The translations under genes were made by a program, and so were the position numbers. This document shows, one piece after another, positions 43,950 through 54,828 of a DNA stretch of 64,000 nt. Below the pieces are notes generated by a model. It was not told where the DNA came from, did not search any database, and saw nothing but the letters and a program-made list of their open reading frames with translations. Position 1 is the stretch's first letter; the number at the start of each line of letters is the position of its first letter. Source of the stretch: Corticimicrobacter populi (GTDB lineage Bacteria > Pseudomonadota > Gammaproteobacteria > Burkholderiales > Burkholderiaceae_B); the NCBI RefSeq assembly GCF_003123725.1, contig NZ_QETA01000001.1:124001-188000 (forward strand). The letters run 5' to 3'.

Positions 43950-44666
43950 ATGAGCACCAAACGCATCGTTAAATTCGAAATCTACCGCTACGATCCTGAT
44001 AAGGACGAGCGCCCCTACATGCAGAAACTGGAAGTCGAGCTCCAACCGACCGACAAGATGCTGCTGGACGCGCTGGTCCGCATCAAGAACGATGTGGATG
44101 ACAGTTTCGCCATCCGCCGTTCCTGCCGCGAGGGGGTCTGCGGGTCGGATGCCATGAACATCAATGGCAAAAACGGCCTGGCCTGTACCACCAACCTGCG
44201 CGAACTCAAGGAGCCCATCGTGCTGCGCCCGCTGCCGGGCCTGCCGGTGATCCGCGACCTGATTGTCGACATGACGCATTTCTTCAACCAGTACCACTCG
44301 ATCCGGCCGTATCTGATCAACGATACGCCGCCACCCGAGAAGGAGCGTCTGCAGTCGCCCGAAGCTCGCGAAGAACTCGACGGCCTGTACGAGTGCATTC
44401 TGTGCGCGTGCTGCTCGACGTCGTGCCCGTCGTTCTGGTGGAATCCCGACAAGTTCGTTGGCCCGGCCGGATTGCTGCAGGCCTATCGCTTCATTGCCGA
44501 CAGCCGCGACGAAGCGACCGGTTCGCGTCTGGACAATCTGGAAGATCCATACCGTCTGTTCCGTTGCCACACGATCATGAACTGTGTCGATGTCTGTCCG
44601 AAGGGGCTGAACCCGACACGCGCAATCGGCAAGATCAAGGAACTGATGGTGCGTCGCACCGTCTGA
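43950..44666 (+). CDS. sdhB: Succinate dehydrogenase iron-sulfur subunit
   Basis: This 238-residue subunit carries the three clusters: 2Fe-2S ligands in [19 protein letters not shown], ending GLACTT, then the 4Fe-4S and 3Fe-4S motifs [18 protein letters not shown] and [17 protein letters not shown]. It transfers electrons from SdhA flavin to quinone at the SdhCD anchor. It starts 14 nt after sdhA. Confidence 0.97.
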   Translation: MSTKRIVKFEIYRYDPDKDERPYMQKLEVELQPTDKMLLDALVRIKNDVDDSFAIRRSCREGVCGSDAMNINGKNGLACTTNLRELKEPIVLRPLPGLPVIRDLIVDMTHFFNQYHSIRPYLINDTPPPEKERLQSPEAREELDGLYECILCACCSTSCPSFWWNPDKFVGPAGLLQAYRFIADSRDEATGSRLDNLEDPYRLFRCHTIMNCVDVCPKGLNPTRAIGKIKELMVRRTV

Positions 44667-44679
44667 GCGGGAGTAAAGC

Positions 44680-44943
44680 ATGGCTGCATTGTTGTCCGAA
44701 CTGGATCGTACTCGTCTGCGGTGGCGTGCCCGCCGTGGCTTGTTGGAGAATGATCTGATCATCACCCGTTTCCTGGATGCCTCGGAAACGACGCTGACCG
44801 ACGAGGATGTGGCCTCGCTTACCCAGTTGTTCGAACTCGGAGACAACGAACTGCTGGATCTGCTTTTGGCGCGCAAGGAGCCCGACGGCGCGCTGGATAC
44901 GCCCGAAATCCGCACCATGCTGGGGCGGCTGCGTACGGCGTAG
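44680..44943 (+). CDS. sdhE: FAD assembly factor SdhE
   Basis: This 87-residue small helical protein of the SdhE/YgfY (DUF339) family helps attach FAD to SdhA. RTRLRWRARRGLLENDLIIT contains the conserved RRGxxE motif. GGGAG precedes ATG 44680, 13 nt after sdhB. Finding sdhE at the end of the sdh operon is usual in beta-proteobacteria. A strong terminator follows. Confidence 0.94.
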   Translation: MAALLSELDRTRLRWRARRGLLENDLIITRFLDASETTLTDEDVASLTQLFELGDNELLDLLLARKEPDGALDTPEIRTMLGRLRTA

Positions 44944-44975
44944 GGATTGCTCGGGCTGACAGCCCAAACGTTGCA

Positions 44976-45002
44976 GGCCCCGGTTCAGGCCGGGGCCTTT
45001 TT
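44976..45002 (+). terminator. Intrinsic terminator after sdhE
   Basis: GGCCCCGG and CCGGGGCC form an 8-bp stem with a 6-nt loop, followed by TTTTT. It separates sdhCDAB-sdhE from gltA, whose ribosome site starts only about 25 nt later, so gltA needs read-through or a promoter overlapping the terminator. Confidence 0.88.
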
Positions 45003-45040
45003 CCAAAATAACGAGTTGCATGAAACGAGAGGAACGATCG

Positions 45041-46351
45041 ATGAAGCTGTCCGATAAGAAAGCCACGCTGAGTTTTTCAGATGGTTCGCCTTCCATTGAC
45101 CTGCCGGTTTACCAGGGGACCGTGGGCCCCGATGTCATCGACATCCGCAAGCTCTACGGCCAGACCGGCATGTTTACCTATGATCCGGGTTTCCTGTCGA
45201 CGGCCGCCTGCGCCTCCGGCATCACGTACATCGACGGCGACAAGGGTGAGCTGCTCTATCGCGGTTACCCGATCGAGCAGTTGGCGGTCAAGTGCGATTT
45301 TCTTGATATCTGCTACCTGATCCTCAATGGCGAGCTGCCCAATACGAAGGAAAAAACCGATTTCGATGGTCTGGTTGTCCATCATATGATGGTGCATGAG
45401 CAGATGCAGTTCTTCCTGCGTGGCTTCCGTCGTGATGCGCACCCGATGGCTGTGCTGACGGGGCTGGTGGGTGCCATGTCCGCGTTCTACCATGACTCTA
45501 CCGACATCACCAATCCGCAGCATCGCCACATCTCCGCGATCCGGCTGATTTCGAAGATGCCGACGCTGGTGGCCATGGCCTACAAGTATTCCCAGGGCCA
45601 ACCTTTCATCTACCCGCGCAATGACCTGTCCTACACGGGCAATTTCCTGCGCATGATGTTTGCCACACCCTGCGAAGAGTACAAGGTCAACCCGGTGGTC
45701 GAGCGTGCGCTGGATCGCATCTTCATCCTGCACGCAGATCACGAGCAGAATGCCTCGACTTCGACGGTGCGCCTGTGCGGCTCGTCTGGCACCAACCCGT
45801 TCGCTGCCATCGCGGCTGGCGTCGGCTGCCTGTGGGGCCCGGCACACGGCGGTGCCAACGAAGCATGCCTGCAGATGCTCGAAGAAATCCAGGCCAGCGG
45901 TGGCTTGGCCAAGGTCGGTGAGTTCATGGAGAAGGTCAAGGACAAAAACTCGGGCGTGCGCCTGATGGGTTTTGGCCATCGCGTCTACAAGAACTACGAT
46001 CCGCGCGCCAAACTGATGCAGGAAACCTGCAAGGAAGTGCTGCAGTCGCTGGGCCTCGAAAACGATCCGCTGTTCAAGCTGGCCATGGAACTCGAACGCA
46101 TCGCGCTGGAAGACCCTTACTTCGTCGAGCGCAAGCTGTATCCCAACGTCGATTTCTACTCAGGTATCGTGCAGCGCGCCATCGGCATCCCGACCTCGCT
46201 GTTTACCGCTATCTTCGCGCTGGCCCGTACCGTGGGCTGGATCGCGCAGTGGGGCGAAATGCTGTCCGATCCCGAGTACAAAATCGGTCGTCCGCGCCAG
46301 CTATTCACCGGCGCGGTGCCGCGTGACGTCGCTGATATCAGCAAGCGCTGA
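45041..46351 (+). CDS. gltA: Citrate synthase
   Basis: This 436-residue hexameric-type (gram-negative) citrate synthase shows [20 protein letters not shown], the active-site [48 protein letters not shown] and the C-terminal [23 protein letters not shown] 45041 is preferred, with AGAGGA 7 nt upstream, over an in-frame ATG at 45020. It condenses acetyl-CoA and oxaloacetate, the latter from the mdh product encoded nearby. Confidence 0.97.
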   Translation: MKLSDKKATLSFSDGSPSIDLPVYQGTVGPDVIDIRKLYGQTGMFTYDPGFLSTAACASGITYIDGDKGELLYRGYPIEQLAVKCDFLDICYLILNGELPNTKEKTDFDGLVVHHMMVHEQMQFFLRGFRRDAHPMAVLTGLVGAMSAFYHDSTDITNPQHRHISAIRLISKMPTLVAMAYKYSQGQPFIYPRNDLSYTGNFLRMMFATPCEEYKVNPVVERALDRIFILHADHEQNASTSTVRLCGSSGTNPFAAIAAGVGCLWGPAHGGANEACLQMLEEIQASGGLAKVGEFMEKVKDKNSGVRLMGFGHRVYKNYDPRAKLMQETCKEVLQSLGLENDPLFKLAMELERIALEDPYFVERKLYPNVDFYSGIVQRAIGIPTSLFTAIFALARTVGWIAQWGEMLSDPEYKIGRPRQLFTGAVPRDVADISKR

Positions 46352-46435
46352 GCCAGTTTACGGTCATGCTTGCAAGCCTTTTTTCATGTGCGCTGCAGCA
46401 TGATTGAGTTTCAGTTGCGCTGATGCCTCAGGCAG

Positions 46436-46467
46436 GCCCACCCATCAAAAAATGGGTGGGCTTTTTT
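46436..46467 (+). terminator. Intrinsic terminator after gltA
   Basis: GCCCACCCAT and ATGGGTGGGC form a 10-bp stem with an A-rich 6-nt loop and a TTTTTT tail. It separates gltA from sucA. In the rest of the 46352-46628 gap only a possible -10 hexamer TATACT (46493-46498) for sucA was noticed; no matching -35 at proper spacing was found. Confidence 0.9.
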
Positions 46468-46628
46468 GTGGTACTCATGGTCGCAACAGGGTTATACTGG
46501 TTTCACAACGGCTCTTTAGGCTTGTTATCGTGCCTTCTGCCCCCGCTATCCGCTATCCGGTCTGGCCGTGTCGCGGAAGGTTTTCCTGCATCGCACCGGG
46601 TGAAACGCCCGTATAGGTGAAGCGTTAT

Positions 46629-49496
46629 ATGTCTACGGAAAAAGAAGTCCAGTCTTACTCCTATCTGTTCGGGGGCAATGCTCCCTATGTCGAAGAGCTT
46701 TATGAAGCCTACCTCGACAATCCCGCTTCGGTAGCGGACAACTGGCGCCAGTATTTCGACCAGCTCCAGCATGTTCCGGCCACCGACGGTCAGGAAAGCA
46801 CCCGCGATCAGGCCCACGCACCCATCATCGAGTCGTTCGCACAGCGCGCCAAGGCCAATGCCTTCGTGACCCGCGCTCAGGAACCCGATCTGTCCGTGGC
46901 CAGCAAGCAGGTTTCGGTACAGTCCATCGTCGCCGCCTACCGTTCTCTGGGTCTGCGCTGGGCCGATATCGATCCCCTGCAACGCCAGGAACGCCCCGAG
47001 ATCCCCGAGCTGACGCCGGCCTTCTACGGCCTGACTGAAGCCGATCTCGACAAGGTCTATTCGGCCACCAATACCTACTTCACCACGGCGGAAACCATGA
47101 CGCTGCGCGACTTGATCAAGTCGCTGCGTGATACTTACTGCCGTTCCGTCGGTGCCGAGTTCATGTACATTTCGGACCCGGTGGCCAAGCGCTGGATCCA
47201 GGAGCGGCTCGAATCCACCGTCGCCGCACCCAACTACTCGGTCGACGAAAAGCGCCATATCCTGCAGCAACTCACCGAGGCCGAAGGCCTGGAGCGCTTC
47301 CTGCACACCAAGTATGTCGGTCAGAAGCGCTTCTCGCTCGAGGGTGGCGAAAGCTTCATCGCTTCGATGGATGCGGTGGTCAGCCACTCCGGTGAAAACG
47401 GCGTCCAGGAAATCATCGTCGGCATGGCCCACCGCGGCCGTCTGAACATGCTGGTCAACATCATGGGCAAGATGCCCGGTGACCTGTTTGCCGAGTTCGA
47501 AGGCAAGCACGCCGAAGGCCTGACCGACGGCGACGTGAAGTACCACAACGGCTTCTCCAGCGATGTCTCGACCAAGGGTGGTCCGGTCCACCTGTCGCTG
47601 GCCTTCAATCCGTCCCACCTTGAAATCGTCAATCCTGTGGTCGAAGGCAGCGTCCGTGCCCGCCAGGAGCGTCGCAGCGACACCGACGGCAGCCAGGTGC
47701 TGCCGGTGCTGGTGCACGGTGATGCGGCCTTCGCCGGCCAGGGCGTGGTCATGGAGACCCTCAGTCTGGCGCAGACCCGCGGCTACGGCACGGGCGGTAC
47801 GCTGCACATCGTCATCAACAACCAGATTGGTTTCACCACCTCTGACCCGCGCGATTCGCGTTCGTCGCTGTACTGCTCCGATATCGTCAAGATGATCGAG
47901 GCACCGGTGTTCCACGTCAACGGAGATGATCCCGAGGCCGTGGTGTTCGTCACCCGTCTGGCACTGGACTACCGTCGCCAGTTCCGCCACGATGTGGTGG
48001 TCGACATTGTCTGCTTCCGCAAGCTGGGCCACAACGAGCAGGATACCCCGGCGCTCACGCAGCCTCTGATGTACAAGAAAATCGGCAAGCACCCCGGCAC
48101 CCGCCAGGTCTATGCCGACAAGCTGACCACGCAGGGCGTGCTGGCCGAGGGCGAGGCCGACGAACTGGTCAAGAAGTACCGTCAACTGATGGAAGACGGC
48201 AAGCAGACCATCGAACCCGTACTGACCGACTACAAGGGCAAGTACGCCACCGACTGGTCGCCGTTTGCCAATGCCAAGTGGACCGATGCGGCCGATACCG
48301 CCGTGCCGATGGCCGAGCTGCAGCGTCTGGGCGAGCGCATCACCACGGTGCCGGAAGGCTGCACGGTGCATCAGCTGGTCAACAAGCTGCTGAACGATCG
48401 TCGCGCCATGCTCAAGGGCGAGCTGAATATCGATTGGGGCATGGGCGAGCACCTGGCCTACGCCAGCCTGGTGGCCGCCGGCTATCCGGTGCGCCTGTCG
48501 GGTGAGGATGCCGGTCGTGGCACCTTCTCGCATCGTCATGCAGTCTGGCACGATCAGAAGCGTGAGCGCTGGAACGACGGTACCTACATTCCGCTGCAGA
48601 ACGTGTCTGACAAGCAGGCTCCGTTCGTCGTGATCGACTCGGTGCTGTCCGAAGAGGCCGTGCTGGGCTTCGAATATGGCTACTCGGCAACCGATCCCAA
48701 CACGCTGACCATCTGGGAAGCGCAGTTCGGCGACTTCGCCAATGGTGCGCAGGTCGTGATCGACCAGTTCATCGCGTCGGGCGAAGCCAAGTGGGGCCGT
48801 TATTCCGGTCTGGTGATGTTGCTGCCGCACGGCTACGAAGGTCAGGGCCCCGAGCACTCATCGGCGCGTATCGAGCGCTATCTGCAACTGTGCGCCGACA
48901 ACAACATGCAGGTGGTGCAGCCGACCAATGGCGCGCAGATTTTCCACCTGCTGCGTCGCCAGATGATCCGCCCGTTCCGCAAGCCGCTGGTGGTGCTGAC
49001 GCCCAAGTCGCTGCTGCGCAACAAGGATGCCGGCGTGCCGCTGAGCCAGTTGGCCGAAGGCCAGTTCCAGCCGATCATCGGCGAAACCGACAAGGCCATC
49101 AAGGCGGCTGCGGTCAAGCGCGTGCTGGTCTGCTCGGGCAAGGTCTACTACGATCTGGTCAACGCCCGCAAGGAGCGTGATCTCAAGGATGTGGCCATCG
49201 TGCGTGTCGAGCAGCTCTATCCGTTCGCACACAAGACCTTCGAAACCGTGCTGGGCAAGTACAGCAAGGCTACCGAAATCGTCTGGGTGCAGGATGAGCC
49301 GCAGAACCAGGGTCCGTGGTTCTACGTGCAGCATCACATCTACCAGAACATGAAGGCCGGTCAAAAGCTGGCTTACGCAGGCCGTGCCGCTTCGTCGTCG
49401 CCGGCCGTCGGCTACCTGGCCAAGCACGTCGAGCAGCAGAAAGCCCTGATCGAACAGGCTTTCGGCCGGCTCAAGGGCTTCAGCCTGACCAAGTAA
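46629..49496 (+). CDS. sucA: 2-oxoglutarate dehydrogenase E1 component
   Basis: This 955-residue thiamine-diphosphate-dependent E1 (odhA) decarboxylates 2-oxoglutarate. Motifs are [20 protein letters not shown] at the N terminus, [17 protein letters not shown], the ThDP-binding [37 protein letters not shown], and [23 protein letters not shown] 46629 is favoured, with GGTGAAG upstream; a GTG 12 nt earlier is in frame. It acts with SucB and Lpd, encoded next, but a strong terminator lies between sucA and sucB. Confidence 0.97.
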   Translation: MSTEKEVQSYSYLFGGNAPYVEELYEAYLDNPASVADNWRQYFDQLQHVPATDGQESTRDQAHAPIIESFAQRAKANAFVTRAQEPDLSVASKQVSVQSIVAAYRSLGLRWADIDPLQRQERPEIPELTPAFYGLTEADLDKVYSATNTYFTTAETMTLRDLIKSLRDTYCRSVGAEFMYISDPVAKRWIQERLESTVAAPNYSVDEKRHILQQLTEAEGLERFLHTKYVGQKRFSLEGGESFIASMDAVVSHSGENGVQEIIVGMAHRGRLNMLVNIMGKMPGDLFAEFEGKHAEGLTDGDVKYHNGFSSDVSTKGGPVHLSLAFNPSHLEIVNPVVEGSVRARQERRSDTDGSQVLPVLVHGDAAFAGQGVVMETLSLAQTRGYGTGGTLHIVINNQIGFTTSDPRDSRSSLYCSDIVKMIEAPVFHVNGDDPEAVVFVTRLALDYRRQFRHDVVVDIVCFRKLGHNEQDTPALTQPLMYKKIGKHPGTRQVYADKLTTQGVLAEGEADELVKKYRQLMEDGKQTIEPVLTDYKGKYATDWSPFANAKWTDAADTAVPMAELQRLGERITTVPEGCTVHQLVNKLLNDRRAMLKGELNIDWGMGEHLAYASLVAAGYPVRLSGEDAGRGTFSHRHAVWHDQKRERWNDGTYIPLQNVSDKQAPFVVIDSVLSEEAVLGFEYGYSATDPNTLTIWEAQFGDFANGAQVVIDQFIASGEAKWGRYSGLVMLLPHGYEGQGPEHSSARIERYLQLCADNNMQVVQPTNGAQIFHLLRRQMIRPFRKPLVVLTPKSLLRNKDAGVPLSQLAEGQFQPIIGETDKAIKAAAVKRVLVCSGKVYYDLVNARKERDLKDVAIVRVEQLYPFAHKTFETVLGKYSKATEIVWVQDEPQNQGPWFYVQHHIYQNMKAGQKLAYAGRAASSSPAVGYLAKHVEQQKALIEQAFGRLKGFSLTK

Positions 49497-49505
49497 CGTC
49501 CTGCT

Positions 49506-49537
49506 GCGTGCGCTCTCTCGTGGAGCGCACGCTTTTT
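49506..49537 (+). terminator. Strong intrinsic terminator between sucA and sucB
   Basis: GCGTGCGCTC and GAGCGCACGC make a perfect 10-bp stem with a 7-nt loop, followed by TTTTT. It starts 9 nt after the sucA stop and ends 50 nt before the sucB start, so it interrupts the usual sucA-sucB-lpd message. Confidence 0.85.
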
Positions 49538-49587
49538 CGACCGATCACCTCTCTGACAGATCAACTTTCATTACCGGAACCATCACC

Positions 49588-50799
49588 ATGGCCAAAATTG
49601 ACGTCGTTGTCCCCCAGCTTTCCGAATCCGTTTCCGAGGCGAGCCTGCTCAACTGGAAGAAGCAGCCCGGCGAAGCCGTTGCCGCGGATGAAATCCTGAT
49701 TGAAATCGAGACCGACAAGGTCGTGCTCGAAGTCCCCGCACCGTCGGCTGGCGTGCTGGCCGAAATCGTCAAGGGCGACAGCAGCACCGTCACCTCGGGC
49801 GAACTGATTGCCCGCATCGATACGGCTGCCAAGGCCAGCGCTGCCCCGGCACCCGCTGCTGAAGCCGCTCCTGCTGCAGCACCTGCCGCTGCAGCACCCG
49901 CTGCCGCTGCCCCGGCTGCTGCCGGTGCGATTGCCTCGCCTGCCGCAGCCAAGCTGATGGCCGACAACAACCTGACCGACGTGGCCGGCACTGGCCGTGG
50001 CGGTCGCATCACCAAGGGCGACGTGCTCAACGCGCAGTCCGGTTCGGCTGCCAAGCCTGCCGCCGCTCCCGCTCCGGCCCCCACACTGTCGCTGGACGGT
50101 CGCCCCGAGCAGCGCGTGCCGATGAGCCGTCTGCGTGCCCGCGTGGCCGAGCGCCTGCTGCAGTCGCAATCCGAAAACGCCATCCTGACCACCTTCAACG
50201 AAGTCAACATGAAGGCTGTCATGGACCTGCGCAACGCCTACAAGGACAAGTTCGAGAAGGAACACGGCGTCAAGCTGGGCTTCATGTCGTTCTTCGTCAA
50301 GGCCGCCGTGGCCGCACTCAAGAAGTACCCGGTCCTGAACGCCTCGGTCGATGGCAAGGACATCATCTACCACGGCTACTTCGACATCGGTATCGCCGTG
50401 GGCAGCCCGCGTGGCCTGGTGGTGCCGATTCTGCGCAACGCCGACCAGCTCAGCATTGCCGAGATCGAAAAGACCATCGCCGATTTCGGTGCCCGTGCCC
50501 GTGACGGCAAGCTGGGTATCGAGGAGCTGACCGGCGGTACGTTCTCGATCTCCAACGGCGGCGTGTTCGGTTCGATGCTGTCGACGCCGATCATCAACCC
50601 GCCGCAAGCTGCCATCCTGGGCATCCACGCCACCAAGGAGCGTCCGGTTGTCGAAAACGGCCAGATCGTGATCCGTCCGATCAACTACCTGGCCATGTCG
50701 TACGACCACCGCATCATCGACGGTCGTGAAGCCGTGCTGGGTCTGGTCGCGATGAAGGAAGCGCTGGAAGATCCGCAACGCCTGCTGCTCGAAGTCTGA
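49588..50799 (+). CDS. sucB: 2-oxoglutarate dehydrogenase E2 (dihydrolipoyl succinyltransferase)
   Basis: This 403-residue E2 core subunit has one lipoyl domain at residues 1-76 with the lipoylated lysine in [11 protein letters not shown] (about Lys44), and a long Ala/Pro linker. The E3-binding domain follows ([19 protein letters not shown]), then a second linker and the catalytic acyltransferase domain ending [17 protein letters not shown] with the active-site His. ATG 49588 follows a 91-nt gap from sucA; lpd follows 34 nt after its stop. Confidence 0.97.
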   Translation: MAKIDVVVPQLSESVSEASLLNWKKQPGEAVAADEILIEIETDKVVLEVPAPSAGVLAEIVKGDSSTVTSGELIARIDTAAKASAAPAPAAEAAPAAAPAAAAPAAAAPAAAGAIASPAAAKLMADNNLTDVAGTGRGGRITKGDVLNAQSGSAAKPAAAPAPAPTLSLDGRPEQRVPMSRLRARVAERLLQSQSENAILTTFNEVNMKAVMDLRNAYKDKFEKEHGVKLGFMSFFVKAAVAALKKYPVLNASVDGKDIIYHGYFDIGIAVGSPRGLVVPILRNADQLSIAEIEKTIADFGARARDGKLGIEELTGGTFSISNGGVFGSMLSTPIINPPQAAILGIHATKERPVVENGQIVIRPINYLAMSYDHRIIDGREAVLGLVAMKEALEDPQRLLLEV

Positions 50800-50833
50800 G
50801 TCCCGGCCAACCGAATACAGGAGTCACACAAAT

Positions 50834-52264
<1,431 letters not shown>

Positions 52265-52273
52265 GTGTGCGTC

Positions 52274-52317
52274 CCGATCCCTGTCGGTGTCAGGTATGAC
52301 ATGACACCGGGGATCGG
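52274..52317 (+). repeat. Long two-part hairpin downstream of lpd
   Basis: The outer arms CCGATCC / GGATCGG and the inner arms GGTGTCA / TGACACC form a 14-bp interrupted stem beginning 9 nt after the lpd stop. It has no U-run and is followed 36 nt later by a canonical terminator; it probably stabilises the 3' end of the message. Confidence 0.5.
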
Positions 52318-52353
52318 ATAGGTTCCATCGGGTCTTGCCTGTTCTGGAACGAC

Positions 52354-52379
52354 AAAGCCCCGGCATGCCGGGGCTTTCC
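52354..52379 (+). terminator. Intrinsic terminator after lpd
   Basis: AAAGCCCCGGC and GCCGGGGCTTT form an 11-bp stem with an AT loop; the paired T residues act as the U-tract. It ends the 2-oxoglutarate dehydrogenase unit and nearly touches the start of the next gene. Confidence 0.8.
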
Positions 52380-52395
52380 TATTGTGGAAGATATC

Positions 52396-52818
52396 GTGAA
52401 GCGTATCGAAAAGCTCAGGCGCTCATGCGAGGATCAGCAGCGTGCTCTGGATCAGGCCACGCGGGAGATCGCACGCGGCAGGGCAAAGCGGTGGTACCTG
52501 TTGGGAGCAGGGTTGCTGTTCGGCGTGATGGTGGCGGGTGTTTTTGCCTATCAGGTATTTCAGGCTATTGCACAGGGCTATCTGCTCGACTGTCCCCGCT
52601 TCTCGACGCTCAATTGCCATCGCCTGCTCCCTGGCGATGTGTCATATTGGGTGGGTATGGTCGTCCGGATTGGGGTGAGCGTGCTGTTTCTGTCTGCTGC
52701 GGTGGTGATGGCTGTTTTCATGCGGGCCTTGACCCGGCCTGCTCCTGTCCTGCAGATGATGCGCCAGCGCCTGCAAAGATTGCAGGCTGATCTGGAAGCA
52801 CTGGAAGGCCGGGAGTAA
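52396..52818 (+). CDS. Small two-helix membrane protein of unknown function
   Basis: A 140-residue protein is read from GTG 52396, which has GGAAG 5 nt upstream; GTG 52384 would add four residues but abuts the lpd terminator. It has a charged N-terminal helix (KLRRSCEDQQRALDQATREI), two membrane segments (WYLLGAGLLFGVMVAGVFAY; VRIGVSVLFLSAAVVMAVFM) and a C-terminal coiled-coil-like helix (QMMRQRLQRLQADLEALEGR), with two cysteines in the loop between the helices. No family recognised. It converges with the TonB-receptor gene across a perfect hairpin. Confidence 0.65.
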   Translation: MKRIEKLRRSCEDQQRALDQATREIARGRAKRWYLLGAGLLFGVMVAGVFAYQVFQAIAQGYLLDCPRFSTLNCHRLLPGDVSYWVGMVVRIGVSVLFLSAAVVMAVFMRALTRPAPVLQMMRQRLQRLQADLEALEGRE

Positions 52819-52845
52819 TTCCGACCGGGTGGGTGGCCTTGCCAG

Positions 52846-52880
52846 GCAAGTAACGGCATGATGGCCATGCCGTTACTTGC
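52846..52880. repeat. Perfect 15-bp hairpin between convergent genes
   Basis: GCAAGTAACGGCATG pairs exactly with CATGCCGTTACTTGC around a 5-nt loop. It lies between the stop of the small membrane protein and the stop of the TonB receptor, so it is likely a bidirectional terminator or mRNA-end stabiliser; neither side has a strong U-run. Confidence 0.6.
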
Positions 52881-52899
52881 GCAGTGCTGGGCTTGCGCC

Positions 52900-54828
52900 T
52901 CAGAAGGTCACATCCATGCCCAGCCAGAAGGTACGGCCCTGCTCTGCGTAGCCGAACAGATCAGACTTGGCCTCGAGGTCGGTGTCGGTCAGGTTGGTAA
53001 TGCCGGCACGCAGGTCCACCTGCCGGTTCAGCGCGTAGCGCACGTTGGCATGGAAAAGACTGTAGCCCGGGGCACGTGCCAGTGCGTTGGATTCATCGGA
53101 CATGTACTGGCGTCCGATGTATTGCCATTCCAGTCCGGCATCGACCTGTCCCTGCTGCCAGCGCAGCGTGGTAGAGCTGCTGACAGAGGGGCGGTAGGGC
53201 AGGTCTTCCCCGGTATCGCGGTTGCGGCTGTGCAGCAGGTTGACCGAAGCATCGACCGAGAAGCCATGCGTCAGGGACTGGCTGGTTGCCAGTTCCATGC
53301 CGCGCAGGCGGCTGCGGGCGATATTGTCGTAGATGTAGGTCCGGCGTACGCCCTGGATGCTGACGAGGCGGGTGCTGATCAGGTTCTTGATCGAGCTTTC
53401 GAACACGGTGGCCGAATAGCTGCTGCGATCGCCCTGCCAGCTCAGGCCGAGTTCGTAGGAGCGACTGATTTCCGGCTTGATGTCGCTGTTGCCCAGGAAG
53501 GTATGCGGTCCTTCTGCACCCACGTAGCTGCTCGAACTCTGCTTGAGCGTAGGCGCACGGAATGCGGTACCGAAGCCAGCCTTGACAGTCAGGCGATCGG
53601 TGGCATGCCAGACCGTATAGGCGCGTGGGCTGAAGCGTGAACCGAACGTGCCGTGATGATCGTAGCGTCCACCCAGGGTCAGGCCCAGGTCGTCGAGCAG
53701 GCGGATTTCATCCTGCAGGTAGACAGACTGGTGATCGACCTCGTCGGAACCGCCGATCATGCCGTCATTGCGCAGATACTCATTGCGATGTTCTGCCCCC
53801 AGCGTGAAGTCATGACGCTTGCCCAGCGAGAAATAGGCATTGCCATTCCAGATTCTGTCGCGCAGATATTGCGGACGGGTCGCTGCCACGCCGTTGCTGC
53901 GGCGGTTGGTGACATCGAAGCTCGAGACGGCATAGCTCATGTCGGTGCGCAATGCCTGCCAGTCGCTCTGCCATGACAGGCTCTTGTGTTCGCGGGTCAG
54001 GGCATATTCGTTGCGGTAATAGACCTGGCGACTGTTGACGGTATCGTAGGCGCGGTCCTCAAGGGTGCGGCTGATGTCGGCCTGCAGGCGTTGCCCCTGG
54101 ATCGGCGTGAAGCCCAGTCGCGCACTGCCGCTACGGCGGTTGCTGCTTTCGATGGAAGTCAGGCGGGGATCCTTGTCGGAGGCCACGCTGCCGCGCCGGG
54201 ACTGCTCGGCGGTCATGCTCAGGTCGAAATGCTCGCCCAGTCCGCCGGATACCCAGGCCGACGCCTGGTGTCCATTGCCGCCGTGGCCGTTGGTGGCATC
54301 GCCGCGCAACGAGAAGCGGGCCGTCCACTCATCCGGTGCCTTGCGGGTGATGATGTTGACGACACCGCCCAGCGCCTCGGAACCGTACAGTGCCGACATG
54401 GGGCCGCGTATGATCTCGATGCGTTCGATCTGTTCCATCGGCACCCAGCCGTACTGATAGTCGGAGTGGCCGATGTAGTCATCCGTCGATGAAATGCGCT
54501 GGCCGTCGACCAGCACCAGGGTGTGCTTGTCGTCGGCACCGCGAATGCCGAATGTCTTGCGTCCGGCCAGGCCATGACCGGTCACGGTGATGCCCGGCGT
54601 GCCGCGAATGGCTTCCAGCAGGTTGCTGGCACCTTTGCGGCGGATGTCCTCGGCCGTCACGACGCTGATCGAGGCAGGGGCATCGTTCAGGTTCTGCTCG
54701 CTGCGGGTTGCCGTGACCACCACCGTATCGAGCTGGTCGACCGGTGTGTCCGGCTGGGCAGCCAGCACGCCAGGTGTCAGGGCCAGGATAGGCAGGCAAT
54801 GCATGAGTGTGTTCTTCTTCATGATCAT
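52900..54828 (-). CDS. TonB-dependent outer-membrane receptor (CirA/FepA-like)
   Basis: This 642-residue receptor has a signal peptide (THE N terminus through PGVLA), a TonB-box region DTVVVTATRSEQ, a plug domain (about 45-155: ISVVTAEDIRRKGASNLLEA, TLVLVDGQRIS, IERIEIIRGPMSALYGSEAL) and a 22-strand barrel ending in the Phe terminus LGMDVTF. It resembles catecholate siderophore or colicin receptors. There is no STN domain, so no FecR-type signalling. It is the second gene after the YncE-like propeller, overlapping it by 4 nt. A Fur-like site lies upstream of that gene. The ligand is unknown. Confidence 0.92.
   Translation of the reverse strand: MIMKKNTLMHCLPILALTPGVLAAQPDTPVDQLDTVVVTATRSEQNLNDAPASISVVTAEDIRRKGASNLLEAIRGTPGITVTGHGLAGRKTFGIRGADDKHTLVLVDGQRISSTDDYIGHSDYQYGWVPMEQIERIEIIRGPMSALYGSEALGGVVNIITRKAPDEWTARFSLRGDATNGHGGNGHQASAWVSGGLGEHFDLSMTAEQSRRGSVASDKDPRLTSIESSNRRSGSARLGFTPIQGQRLQADISRTLEDRAYDTVNSRQVYYRNEYALTREHKSLSWQSDWQALRTDMSYAVSSFDVTNRRSNGVAATRPQYLRDRIWNGNAYFSLGKRHDFTLGAEHRNEYLRNDGMIGGSDEVDHQSVYLQDEIRLLDDLGLTLGGRYDHHGTFGSRFSPRAYTVWHATDRLTVKAGFGTAFRAPTLKQSSSSYVGAEGPHTFLGNSDIKPEISRSYELGLSWQGDRSSYSATVFESSIKNLISTRLVSIQGVRRTYIYDNIARSRLRGMELATSQSLTHGFSVDASVNLLHSRNRDTGEDLPYRPSVSSSTTLRWQQGQVDAGLEWQYIGRQYMSDESNALARAPGYSLFHANVRYALNRQVDLRAGITNLTDTDLEAKSDLFGYAEQGRTFWLGMDVTF

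Noticed and set aside
46404-46616. Small open frame upstream of sucA as a possible leader peptide
   Set aside because: It crosses the gltA terminator, has no ribosome site and its sequence has no protein-like pattern.
46503-48857. Long open frame antisense to sucA
   Set aside because: It is a shadow of the conserved E1 gene; no ribosome site or domain.
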